Assembly: GCF_026914265.1 (NCBI RefSeq) | Contig: NC_069126.1 | Coordinates: 72,830,219-72,894,218 of the forward strand | Direction of reading: 5' to 3' | Length of the DNA stretch: 64,000 nt | Source of the DNA: Mya arenaria | Lineage: Eukaryota; Mollusca; Bivalvia; Myida; Myidae | Shown: in pieces, positions 44,007-56,256 of the stretch | How positions within the stretch are numbered: position 1 is the first letter of the stretch | Layout: every line of letters begins with the position of its first letter | The notes under the pieces: generated by a model | What the model saw: the letters and a program-made list of their open reading frames with translations, nothing else | Databases searched by the model: none | Told to the model about the DNA's origin: nothing | Made by a program: the position numbers and the translations under genes

Positions 44007-45600
44007 CAAAATATAAGATATTTATAAAATAAATAAAAGTACAGTTAATCAATATATTTTAATTTTAATGTGGTAAATTAACAAAGAATTAGATAGATGC
44101 TTTATGCAAAATCTCACAAAGATGTAAAAAATTACTAAAGAGTTCAGGTTTGCTAGTTTGTAAAAATATTTCATGGAATCATGGTAAATTGTTATATTAT
44201 ATGTCCAATGACAGCCCATATATTTTTTAACTACTTGAACCTTTCTTGTTATAATTCTTATTATTATTATTTTTTAGTTGATGTGTGATGCTGATAATAC
44301 AGAGACAGCTAGAGTGACAGAGTTTGATGAATAAACTTAAATTAAAAAACAGTGAGTACAATAATCTATTTTAACATGTCTTGTGTGTAAAGTGTGATTC
44401 CGAAGCAGTAAATATATATATATATATGTATCTTTAAGTTTTGAATCACAAATTTAGATCAAAGATCTATTATCACACAAAACTTAAAGGATATATATGA
44501 AAAGTCATGTGAATTGTGCAAGTCATATAATATAAAATTTATATTGATCAAGTCAAGCCATGCCATGTAAAAAAAACTGACATCATATCAAAGATTGTAT
44601 GAATCATTCTCAGAGCTATTGAAAATATTTAATTGGTTGTAAGCGGACCATGCACGGTAATTTTGAGTAACCCCACCAGCCAATACAATATGGCTAAAAA
44701 GGCTTTGATAATATTTTTTATCTAATGTTTATCTTTCCTAAAATATTTATATTTATAAATCTATTTACCAGTATAAATCTGTATTTATTTATTTATTAAT
44801 GCATTTATTTGCTCACTAATATATACAATACACTTATCGTTGTATAATGTCTAGCTAATACATGTATACAAATATGCATAATATGCATAATTATTGGGGG
44901 GGGGGGGTCATAATTACCTATGGTGTACTGTCTTGTTCTTACGAAGATATGATTTTGACTAAAATCCTTACTGAAAAGGCAGTGCAGACTGGCCTGTTTA
45001 AATAATTAATTAAATCTTAATGGGTTTAAATGTATTTTATTTTATTTTTAAAGATATTTTAGAGTTTAAAAGGAAGAGAGTCTGTTTTAAAGACTAAATG
45101 ATTATATAGTCAGGATAAAAAATAATTATTTTTCAAAATCAAGTTCAAATAATTTTCCATTATTTGGCAAATGGAAAAAAGCTTTATATATTAAGAATGT
45201 TTTACTCGATAGAAAGTAGGCCTAGTATCTTTTGCATTGCAACACTAAGAAAGTAAATATTTATTTTTTGTCTTTTACCAATTCCATCAAAGTCTGTGAG
45301 TGGCTCATGATGCTTAGGCCTGCCAATTGAATGGTTTTCGAAATCTTAAATTGAGACAACTTATAACTTTTGTATAAAATCTTCAAAGCTTTCAATAACT
45401 TAACATGTCATCCACCTTATTGTCTCAATTTAAAAATAGTTTTCACTCAACAACTTACTTATTAATCAGGATAATAATTTGATAATGACTATCACTATCA
45501 TTCTGTAAGATAATGTACTGGTACATAAATTTAATCCCCAATATATCAGATGAGTGTGATAGTATATGCTCTTAATAGTTGTAGCCCAGAATTATACGTA
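44007..45600. other. Noncoding AT-rich stretch
   Basis: No gene. Short (TA)n and poly-G tracts (44896). A segment at 44275-44340 (ttttttag then gatgtgtgatgctgataa, ending gaataaac) has exon-like edges but no open frame. Confidence 0.4.
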
Positions 45601-45767
45601 GGAAACAATAGAGTCATTGGACTGTTACACGAATTTCAATAGCTCGAAATTCGCCTTTTATTTGTACCAGCATGGGAAAACCCTGTTATGTTAATACATA
45701 TAGCCCGGAAGTAACAAATAAAAGGTGAATTTCGAGCTATTGACAGTCCAATGACTCTATTGTTTCC
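45601..45767. mobile_element. Foldback element, 167 bp
   Basis: Left arm gaaacaatagagtcattgg...aatagctcgaaattcgcctt and right arm aaggtgaatttcgagctatt...ccaatgactctattgtttcc are inverted copies of about 50-60 bp around a ~50-bp loop. A second smaller symmetry uses tagcccgga / ttccgggcta just outside (45586, 45703, 45852), with a (TA)n run at 45882-45921. Confidence 0.7.
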
Positions 45768-45878
45768 GAAGTAATGTGTGTATATTACAACGGTTTAATT
45801 TTGTTTGTACCGGAGGATTAGGTCGGAAAAACTAGAATAGCTATAATTCCGGGCTACAACTATTCCGGGCTATATGTA

Positions 45879-45923
<45 letters not shown>

Positions 45924-47559
45924 GCACGAAATCAATGTGGGATTTTCATTAAGTTTTGGTTAAACCATCTTTGTAACAAATTACAGTTACTTCCAAATTA
46001 CATCTTATTCTACATAATACAAACTGGAGGACAGTTCTTTTTATTTGGTAATGTTAAGAGACTTGAAGACAAAAAAAAATGTTTAAATTCAGAAAACCTT
46101 ACACAAAGTAGAAACCTTCTATTAATGTCATTATCTTGAAAAAATGAACATGCCTTTTAGCAAAATTTTTGTATCAGTCTGTGAAAATCTACATTTTGCC
46201 TTCGACATGTTATACAATTTAAGGATATTTACATGGAAATTAAGTTCAATTCTAAATTGACAGTCATGTATTTCTTCCAAAATTTTCATAGTATAAGGAA
46301 CATGAATTTTTTATGAATTTAAGTGCATAACTGCAGATAATGATCATTATCTTAAATCAATTACAAGCCAATTCATAGTCATGCATATAGCCGCCTTTTC
46401 AAAATATGATAGTGATTGTCTCAAATGACCAGTCTTTCTCTGTGGGGGGTGGGGGCTGTCAGTCATAAGGAAACCTTTAAAAGGCATATTCATTCAGCCA
46501 ATCAGATGTCAGGTTCAGTGAAAGGGGCGATGCCAGGTCAAGTAAAAGGGGTGGAGCTAAAATAAATACTGACATTCAATGAAGATAGATCCCCCTTTGG
46601 CCTCACAAATATGTATCAGTCACACTAGGGGGTGTGACAGGGTCAAGCCATAATGGAGCCATAGGCAAGCAGACTTTTATTAACCCAACAACAGGTGTAA
46701 TTTTTACCAACTGAGGAAAAAACTTTAGAGGTTTTATTATTGCTCATTTTTTTATACAAATTAAATATCTAACAATGACAAATATAAAATATGATAATTC
46801 AAGCATAATATTGACACCAAACATGACACATCTTGCAAATGGTCTTGAATAAAATTCCTACACTTTTTATAATGATAATACATGGGACCAATATCAAAAC
46901 CATTATCCTGTTAAATAGGACAATGGATTTGATATTGGTAATTCGCAGACAATACAATGTAATTAAGTAAAAAAAATACACAGTATGCACATCTGGCTTC
47001 AAACAAAAATTGTTGCTTAGGCCAAAAAAAAGTATCCATAGTTTCCATTTAAATATCAAAAAAGGTAGGCATACGGTAACTGTTGTTTTTTTTAGGACCA
47101 TGTTTCTTTGGCAAACTGACCTATATCAGGGAATTATTAAGGTCTTTACTAAAAAAGCACATATTGATCAAAACACCAAAAACAAAAAAGGATCAGAAGG
47201 ATGAAAATAGGGTCAGTTGGGCGGAAACAAAGATTTTTGAATCCTTATTTTGTCAATGATGTCATGTCAGTGATCAAAATGATAACACAATTTAAGCCCT
47301 GCATTCTGGAATGTGGGGCTAAATTCTTGATTGTGTTATAGTAGGGCCAAAAATAAAATGATTCGGTTAGGGTTACATCCTTTTTAAAAACAGAAAGAGT
47401 AAAAAGTATAAAGGATTACATTTTTAAAATACATAATATATATGCGTTTTCACTTTAAAATACATGCATTGTTACAGTCTTGTTTTCAGTAAGTAACTTT
47501 TCCTTAAATGCATTCTTTGGAAAGTAATTTAAGGTTTATTATTCAAAATATATGTTAGT
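45768..47559. other. Noncoding, no gene supported
   Basis: The minus-strand frame at 46799-47101 has no family features and looks like translated AT-rich DNA. A partial local repeat occurs near 46500-46560 (aaaggggcgatgccaggtcaa / aaaggggtggagct). Confidence 0.4.
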
Positions 47560-47925
47560 CAACTTGTGTATGTATTGATTTCCAACTTTTTTATTTTTTG
47601 TTTAAACTTTATGTATTAGAATTTCTTTGCGTAAATACCTGCTTATGTGATAAAAGACTGCTGACTAAAGATTAGATTTCAGATTTTGATATTTCCATTC
47701 CAAATTTAATGTTTTTACAGCTTAAACTGCTACTAACAGTTTAAGAAAAATGCATAAAACATCAATTTTGGATGGAAGTATGAAAAGCTGCAATCTGATA
47801 TTTTGTCAGCAGTCTTTTATCGCTGGTTTGCAGATATTTACGCAAAAATTCGCTTGTTCGAAGACAAAATTTTTAAAAAAAGTTGTCAAAACGTTCAATC
47901 TGTGAGGTTGCAGCTTTAATATAAG
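47560..47925. mobile_element. MITE family 2, copy 1
   Basis: Contains aaaagactgctgac, actaacagtttaagaaaaatgcataaaac, tttgtcagcagtct and gttgcagctttaat. Its right end matches copy 2; its left end is diverged. Confidence 0.55.
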
Positions 47926-48605
47926 ACTAACATAAATATTAAAAACACATGAGGCCGCTTTAATATTAACATGTCAATATCAAAAAGAAGATGAAAACTG
48001 AAAACTATGAGAAAGTGTTTTTATAATTAAAAATAAATTGCTTAAAGCAAATATCTGAAATTAATAATTGTCATGCAAAGCAGCCTGTAATGAATATGAA
48101 TATTAGATTTTGGCCTTGAACACCTTTTTATGAAGAGTGTTTTGAAGTAAGGATTATCATAATGCTGAACTTAATATTGTACTGTAGCTTTGTAGCAAAT
48201 CCTTATGATTAAAGTCACTGTGTCTTCCTTATGCTGTGATAAAGATCTCCATAGTAACATTTCTAAACCTAATAAATTAAGTGAAAAAGGGTGTTTATTG
48301 GGGGTAATAAAACACATCTTGATAATGGCCAATAATCTTTCAAGTGTTGGTAGGATGGGAGGGGGGTCTTAACTTTTTGAACTGCCAATATTTTCCTGGT
48401 TATTTTGTCCACCATGTCAAAATGATCTGGGTTGTTTTGTCAACCCTGTTTAAATGGGTTGGACGTGTTTTGTCCCCTTAGTCAAAAATGACATGGGATG
48501 TTTTGTCCTACATTTTTATAAAGGAGTTCAGAATAAATAACACATTAGTTTTCGTGCTTATGTAAAATAAATGCAAATGACTTTCATTATAAGTTTAAAA
48601 AATAC

Positions 48606-48915
48606 TCTTAACGCTGCATTCTCACAGATTTACCATTTTTACAACTTTTTTATTTTTGTCTTGGAAAAAAGAGCAAAAAACAGATCTTAGATTTTCATAT
48701 TTTCGAAAATGTTTTAGAGCTTAAAACCTTACTAACGGTTTAAGAAAAATGCATAAAACATCAATTTATGAACTTAAATATAAAAATCCGCGATCTAATT
48801 TTTTGTCAGCAGTCTTATTAACTGGTTTCCATGGATTGTAGCGAAAATTGGCTTGTTCCAAGACAAAAATTAAAAAGTTGTCGAAATGTTTAATATGTGA
48901 TAGTGCAGCTTTAAT
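48606..48915. mobile_element. MITE family 2, copy 2
   Basis: Ends gctgcattctcacag and ...ctgtgatagtgcagc-type sequence (tatgtgatagtgcagcttta) form imperfect inverted termini. Landmarks shared with copies 1 and 3 are tttacaacttttttatttttgtcttgg, agaaaaatgcataaaacatc and tttttgtcagcagtct. Confidence 0.65.
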
Positions 48916-49068
48916 TATGGTAGCTTTTCAGTCATTTGCCTATATATGTCTATTTGATTCAGTAAATACTTCATAATATTAAAGCTAGGCTTATTAGGAT
49001 ATGCTTATTTTTCATTGGGTTCTATTTTTAGCACATAACAGCTTCATTACAAGAATATATTAATTATT

Positions 49069-49335
49069 ATTAAAGCTGCATGCACTCTCACAAATTTACC
49101 GTTTTTACAACTTTTTTTATTTTTTTTGTCTTGGAAAGAGCAAATTTTTGGGTTTAATAGTATCTGCAAACCAATGATAAAAGACTGCTGACATAGATCA
49201 TATCGCAGATTTGCATATTTTCGTTTGAAAGCCAATGTTTTGTGGGTTAAACTATTACTAACAGTTAAAGAAAAATGCATGATCTAATTTTTTGTCAGCA
49301 GTTTTATATCACTGGTTTTCATGGATTCTTGAAAA
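49069..49335. mobile_element. MITE family 2, copy 3 (right end missing)
   Basis: Begins aaagctgcatgcactctcacaaatttacc and follows the family through gtcagcagttttatatcactgg, then stops matching before the right terminal repeat. Confidence 0.6.
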
Positions 49336-50103
49336 AAAAAATACTTCCTCTGTTGGCCAATTGAGAACAAAATCAAGAGGTTTGGGGTTTTGCTGTTTAT
49401 ATGTTCTGGAATTTTTCAAAAGCATTTATTTATAGGACTTATGAATTTTATGTACAGCATTCTGTATATTGTCAAGTGTCCTTTTTTTAAATTATATACA
49501 ACATGTATAAATTTAATGTTTCAGGAAATAACCACCATCTCTCTCAGAGGTCATCTTTCTCATTATTGTAGGAAACCTCAAAGGGCATCAGGAAAACCTT
49601 CATCAACCTCTTTGTGCCCAGTGGCTTGTGCAACAGTGTTTCAGAAGTATAAATACCTTTTTAATTTGTGTATATCAATTGTATAATGACTTGTTTTTAT
49701 ATATTAAATATATATATATATATATATGATTTATTATATATATATAGATGGTTAATCTTATGACTTCCTGATAGTATTTAAGTTGTGAAATATTAAATAA
49801 TCTTATCATAAAAAATGCTTGGAAATGACAATAAAAAAAAGATATTTGTCGAATAGGAAGTTTCACCTGTCCTGTTTATATATTACAAATCATTTTAAAT
49901 CAGACAGAAAATTCAATATACTTGTTGTATCTCACTGTTGATTTGTCTTCACATTTTGTATTATCACATCAAGCCTGTTTGAACATCCTAGAGAAGATAA
50001 GTGTATAGAAGCGGATATGATATAATAAATATGCATATAAATGTGCTTGGGGTTATTTTCAGATTATCATTAAAATGGGGATAATGGATGACTGGCCACA
50101 CAT
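49336..50103. other. Noncoding, possible exon near 49530-49650
   Basis: Acceptor-like tttcag at ~49527 and gtag at ~49570 precede a segment reading NLKGHQENLHQPLCAQWL in one frame. No convincing donor or family. A (TA)n stretch follows at 49705-49745. Confidence 0.35.
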
Positions 50104-50437
50104 ATGGGGCTATGGACAAGCTTCAGAGCAGGCTGCCAGGTGGTGGTGTTAGTAGTTTATACTCCGGGTCCCGGCGTGAGCACATTGAAGGGTCCCAGAG
50201 TGACAGTTCAACCACCCACACCTATCCTGGGCAGAACCAGTACTAGGTGCCTTCACCTCTGCAAGGAACTGACAGTTTCTGTACATGCCAGGTGCAGTGG
50301 TACAGTGCGAATGGTCGTAGAAAGGATTTCATAACCAATCACAACAGAGGTCACCTGGTCCGCCCGGGAATCGAACCCGGGATGTCCAATTCAGAGTCCA
50401 ATGCTCTACCGATTGAGCTGACCGGGCGGACATATTA
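50104..50437 (-). mobile_element. tRNA-derived SINE, GC-rich
   Basis: Minus-strand head at 50430-50359: GCTCAATCGGTAGAGCA (A box and D-arm), a Gln-type TTGGACTCTGAAT loop, and GGGTTCGATTCCCGG (B box). The T-arm pairs well, but the anticodon stem does not pair and extra bases sit between acceptor and D-arm, so it is a SINE head, not a tRNA gene. The GC-rich body runs left to about 50104. Confidence 0.65.
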
Positions 50438-51839
50438 GCTACATTAGATGACAAGCCATCTATGCTGGACATTCTTCACAATAAAATGTGATGTCACAGG
50501 AGCTGTCTATCTCAACAGCTCACACTGTCCGTATTTGACTAAAGGAATGAATGAAGTCACTGCAGAAGTTAGATTGAGGAATGTCCATGTCACTACCCAT
50601 CATTTGGAAGGAGTTGGATAAAAAAAGTGTGGCCTATGTATTGAAACAGGTCCGATTTCCAGTTACGGACAGTCTTGATTTGTCTGATTACATTTTTGAC
50701 CAACATGATGGTCTAAAAGAACACTTACTGGTAACTGGTAAAATCATGGCCCAGTTGTTCCAAGAGGCAGGAGAGTGGGAAGTTACTAGACTCCATTTCT
50801 TTATGGGTTGATCTGAGGTTCCAGTTCAGTTAAAGTACTGATAGAACACCAAGTGTTTGCCATAATACAGCAACATTTCATTTGTAACTATGTATTTGTT
50901 TGAATTGTTGAAACAGTACTGTTTACTAAATAATGTGTATGTATATGAAGAATAATATTATAAATAATTTGTAAGAACCTTTTGATATTAAGTAAAATGT
51001 CGATAAGTCTAAATATGTATCTGCGAATCATTTTTGTATATCTGTAAAGATTACATTGCCTATATTCCTCAATTTATATTTTTCTTTTAGCCAGTCAATA
51101 ACTTTGTTAAGTTCTATCTTCAAAATTGTCGGGACAGGGATTATAGCCCGTAATTAACCCAAATATGTAACATTCAATGCAAAATTGGCTGCAATTAGGC
51201 AGTTCAGATGCAGGAACAAACATCACTTGGGTCCTTAATAATAGCTTTCCATCTGACATTGAAGATCCAATAAAAGGAATTTGTCATGTGACTGTTTATT
51301 AACTCTCAATTTATTGAAAGTGAAATTACTTACATGATTTGTAAGAACTAAATTATAATGATATCAAATGATTGTTTAAATTAAATAAAATAGATGATTA
51401 CATACATGAACTATTTTTATTTCTTGTTTGTCAATATGAAGAGTAATGCAATGGCTTTTGAATTTCATAAAAAAGGATGGAAAAATGTATGTTTATTGTT
51501 TAAGCAATTAATTAAGTAATAAAAGTTTTTTTTTTTCTTTTTTTCAAATTGTGCTATCTTATAATACAGATCGTTATTTGTTTAATTTTGGTACAAATGA
51601 AGTATATAAGGTATGTCTAATGTTACAAATAGCAAAAATTCAAATGCAAATCATGGTGACTTGACTAAATGTGAATGCTAATTGAATCAAAATAGTTAAT
51701 AAATAATAATGTTCATTTGAAACAATTGAGAGTATAAGTTTGGTTTGTGTATGCCATATATTCCCAGGGGGGAAGGGGGGGGGGGAATGAAAAAATGAAA
51801 AGTATATTACTATGCGCAGTGCTATAATAATTAATAAGT
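50438..51839. other. Noncoding; one unassigned ORF at 50581-50811
   Basis: The ORF (76 aa, SLPIIWKELDKKSVAYVLKQ..., HDGLKEHLLVTGKIMAQLF) has ordinary protein-like composition but no recognised family and no clear splice sites. It may be a gene remnant. The rest is AT-rich. Confidence 0.35.
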
Positions 51840-54800
51840 AAATGTTTTTGTGATCACAATTTGTCCGGCGTCCGTCTGTCGTCCGTCCGTCCGTAAACTT
51901 TTACTTTAAACGACATCTCCTCATAAACCGCTTAGCCAATTTCTTCCAAACTTTACAGGAATGTTCCTTGGGTGGTCCCCTTTGAAAATTGTTCAAAGAA
52001 TGGAATTCCATGCAGAACTCTGGTTGCCATGGCAACGGAAATGGCAACGGAAAGGAAAAACTTTAAAAATCTTATTTTTCAAAACCACAAGGCCTAGAGC
52101 CTTAATATTTGGTATATAGCATCATCTAGTGGTCCTCTACCAAAATTGTTAAAACTATCCCCCTGGGGTCAAAAATGGCCCTGCCCCGGGGGTCACTTGT
52201 TTTACATAGACTTATATAGGGAAAACTTTAAAAATCTTCTTCTCAAAAACCACAAGGCCTAGAACCTTGAAAATTCTCCTGGGGTCAAAAATGGCCCCGC
52301 CCCAGGGGTCACTAGTTTCATTACATAGTGTTATATAGTAAATCTTTAAAAATCTTCTCCGAAACTGTAAGGCCCAGGGCTTAGATATTTGGTATACAGC
52401 ATCATCTAGTGGACCTCTACCAGATTTGTTCAAATTATTGCCACAGGGTCAAAATTGACCCCGCCTAGGGGGTCCTTGTTTTTACGTAGTGTTATATAGT
52501 AAATCTTTAAAAATATTCTTCTCCAGAACCGTAAGGCCAGGAGAATAGATATTTGGTATACAACATCATCTTGTGGACCTCTATCAAAGTTGTTCAAATT
52601 ATTGCCACAGGGTCAAAATTGGCCCCGCCCTGAAAGTTATTTGTTTTTATATAGTCTTATATAATAAAACTTTAAAAATCCTCTTCTCCAAAATATAAGA
52701 CCTAGAGCTTTCATATTTGGTATATAGTGTTACCTAGTGGACCTACACCAAAGGTATTCAAATTATTGTCCCGGGGTCAAATTGGCCTTGCTCAGGGGTC
52801 ATTTGTTTTTACATTGTCTTGTCACTGAACATCTTTTCCTCTGAAAGTAAAGGTCAGAATGACTCCATACTTGATATGTAGCATCCTTACATGGTCCTTT
52901 CTCAACTTTGTTCAAATGGTTTTGTTTGGCCCCTTTTAGGGGTCACCAGAGCAAAAAATAGAAAAACCTTTAAACAACTTGATCTTATTAACTGCTTGAT
53001 GGATCTTCAAGTCTGAAGCATCCTAGCATGGGCCTCTGTCAGGTCTTTTCAAATAATTTTGTTTGGCCCCTTTTAAGGGCCACCAGAGCTAAAATTAGTA
53101 AAAAAACATAACATTTTCTTCGCATGAACCCCTTGATAGATCTTCAGCAAATTTGGTTTGAAGTGTCCTTGCATGGACCTCTCTTAAATTTGTTCACATA
53201 ATTTTGTTTGGCCCGGTTGCCATGGCAACCTAAAGGAAAATGTCAACAATTGGTTATAATCATCTTCTTCTCCTAAACCGCTTTGACAATTTTGATGAAA
53301 CTTCATAGGAATGATCCTTGGTTGGTGCTTTTTCAAAATTGTTCAAAGAAATTAATTCCATTTAGAACTCTGGTTGACATGGCAACCTAAAGGAAAAGTG
53401 TCAATAATTGGTTACAATCATCTTCTCCTAAACCGCTTGGGCAATTTTGATGAAACCAAGAATGATCCTTGGTTGGTGCTTTTTCAAAATTGTTAAAAAA
53501 AATTAATTCCTTGCAGAACTCTGGTTGCCATGGCAACCTGAAGGAAATTATAGGCTGTCGTGTCCGCGCTGTGACTTTCTCTTATATTGACAGATTTTAA
53601 AATGAAAATGCCATATGTTTTCAACATACCAAGACAATGTGTCGTGTGCAAGACCCATGTCCCTACCTCTAAGGTGAAAGATACACAAAGTGTTTATTCA
53701 CAATGGAATGCTGAATATGAGGACATAAAGAGTGTTGGCTGTCATTTAGTATGATTGTTGTTTTTTTTGCTCAGAGGCAATTTAATATAACTTGCAATAT
53801 GTATTTGACACATAAAGGCAAGATAAACTTTTTATACGCCCGAAGGGTTGTATTATGTTATGGCCTCCATCGTCTGTCCGTCTGTCTGTCCGTCTGTCCG
53901 TCCGTTAGCAATTCCGTGTCCGGGCCATAACTTGGTAACTAATAAAGCGATTTTCAAATAACTTTATACAAATCATCACTACATTAAAAGGATGTGTCGC
54001 GCGCAATTTCCAGGTCCATACCTTAAAGACTAGAATCACCATGGGGGTGCGTTAGCAATTCCGTGTCCGGGCCACAACTTTGTAACTAATAAAGTCATTT
54101 TCAAATAACTTTATTCAAAGCATCATTACTTTAAAAGGATGTGTCGCGCGCAATTTCCAGGTCCACACCTCAAAGACTAGAATCACCATGGGGGGGGGGG
54201 GGGCGTTACAACTTTGTCTCTAATAAAGTCATCTTCAAATAACTTTATACAAAGCATCATTACATTAAAAGGATGTGTCGCGCGCAATTTCCAGGTCCAT
54301 ACCTCAAAGACTAGAATCACCATGGGGGGGGGGGGTTACAACTTTGTCACTAATAAAGTCATTTTCAAATAACTTTATACAAAGCATCATTACATTAAAA
54401 GGATGTGTCGCGCGCAATTTCCAGGTCCATACCTCAAAGACTAGAATCACCATGGGGGGGCGTTACAACTTTGTCACTAATAAAGTCATTTTCAAATAAC
54501 TTTATACAAAGCATCATTACATTAAAAGGATGTGACGCCCAATTTCCAGGTCCATACCTCAAAGACTAGAATCACCATGGGGGGGCATTAGCAATTCTGT
54601 TTCCGGGCCATAACTTGGTTACTAATAAAGCGATTTTCAAATAACTTTATACAAATCATCCCTACATTAAAAGGATGTGTCGCGCGCAATTTCCAGGTCC
54701 ATACCTCAAAGACTAGAATCACCATGGGGGTGCGTTAGCAAATCCGTGTCCGGGCCACAACTTGGTCACTAATAAAGTCATTTTCAAATAACTTTATACA

Positions 54801-56256
54801 AAGCATCATTACATTAAAAGGATGTGTCGCGCGCAATTTCCAGGTCCATACCTCGAAGACTAGAATCACCATGGGGGGGGGGCGTTAGCAATTCTGTGTC
54901 TGGGCCACATCTTTGTTACTAATAAAGTGATTTTCAAATAACTTTATACAAATCATCACTACATTAAAAGGATGTCACATGCAATTTCCAGGTCCATACC
55001 TCAAAGTCTAGAATCACCATGGGGGGGACGTTAGCAATTCCATGTCCAGGCCATAACTCAAAGACTAGAATCACCAACGGGGGGCGTTAGCAATTCTGTG
55101 TCCTGGCCACATCTTTGTTACTCGTCCGTTAGCAATGGGGGGGACGTTAGCAATTCCATGTCCAGGCCATAAATCAAAGACTAGAATCACCAATGGGGGG
55201 CGTTAGCAATTCTGTGTCCTGGCCACATCTTTGTTACTCGTCTGTTAGCAATTCCGTGTCCAAAAGGATGTGTCACGCGCAATTTCCAGGTCCATACCTC
55301 AAAGACTAGAATCACCATGGGGGGGGGGCGTTAGCAATTCTGTTTCCGGGCCACATCTTTGTTACTCGTCCGTTAGCAATTCCGTGTCCGGGCCATAACT
55401 TGGTAACTAATAAAGCGATTTTCAAATAGCTTTATACAAATCATCACTACATTAAAAGGATGTGTCGCGCGCAATTTCCAGGTCCATACCTCAAAGACTA
55501 GAATCACCATGGGGGGGGGGGCGTTAGCAATTCTGTGTCTGGGCCACATCTTTGTTACTAATAAAGTGATTTTCAAATAACTTTATACAAATCATCACTA
55601 CATTAAAAGGATGTCACATGCAATTTCCAGGTCCATACCTCAAAGTCTAGAATCACCATGGGGGGACGTTAGCAATTCCATGTCCAGGCCATAACTCAAA
55701 GACTGGAATCACCATGGGGGGGGGCGTTAGCAATTCTGTGTCCGGGCCACATCTTTGTTACTCGTCCGTTAGCAATTCCGTGTCCGGGCCATAACTTGGT
55801 AACTAATAAAGCGATTTTCAAATAACTTTATACAAATCATCACTACATTAAAAGGATGTGTTGCGCGCAATTTCCAGGTCCATACCTCAAAGACTAGAAT
55901 CACCATGGGGGGCATTAGCAATTCTGTGTCCGGGCCACATCTTTGTTACTCGTCCGTTAGCAATTCCGTGTCCGGGCCATAACTTGGTAACTAATAAAGC
56001 GATTTTCAATTAACTTTATACAAATCATCACTACATTAAAAGGACCTCAAGCCGAATCTTCTTCGGGCGTATAATGCTCCGTTTCGCGGTGCTTTTGTTA
56101 TGTAGTTGTTCATAGATCAATGTCACATTGGGGGGCATTTGTCACATACTTTGACAGCTCTTGTTCAATATTCTTTGAGAAACAAGCTATATTAATAACA
56201 AAGGTTAAACTCTTTTACTCAGGTGAGCGATTTAGGGCCATCATGGCCCTCTTGTT
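51840..56256 (+). mobile_element. Large composite mollusc repeat element
   Basis: Left part (51865-53560): starts ccgtccgtccgtaaacttttac and has tandem ~150-190-bp units with aaaatcttctcc, aaggcctagagc, atatttggtatatag, catctagtggac and ggggtcaaaaatggcc. Middle (53555-53690): one unit of the 10.2-kb family. Right part: a 2.2-kb TIR element with a satellite (listed separately). The right end is cttttactcaggtgagcgatttagggccatcatggccctcttg-like, a terminal sequence common in mollusc repeats, with GGGCCATCATGGCCC palindromic. No ORF of note. Probably non-autonomous. Confidence 0.65.
53832..56074. mobile_element. TIR element filled by a ~150-bp satellite
   Basis: TTATACGCCCGAAG (53832) and CTTCGGGCGTATAA (ending 56074) are perfect 14-bp inverted ends. 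Inside are about a dozen full and several truncated units of ~130-165 bp: cgttagcaattccgtgtccgg..., ttcaaataactttatac, aaaaggatgtgtcgcgcgca, ccaggtccatacctcaaagac, tagaatcaccatgg then 5-14 G. Units from 54880 on alternate long and short forms, indicating a higher-order repeat. Confidence 0.8.

Noticed and set aside
46799-47101. 100-aa minus-strand ORF with hydrophobic runs
   Set aside because: AT-rich sequence alone explains the hydrophobic translation. No splice sites, paralogue or motif support it.
50359-50430. Gln-like tRNA gene on the minus strand
   Set aside because: The T-arm and D-arm look right, but the anticodon stem does not pair and extra bases separate acceptor and D-arm. It has a repeat body attached, so it is a SINE.
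54275-55576. ORFs inside the 54-55 kb satellite
   Set aside because: They are frames through tandem units and appear on both strands.
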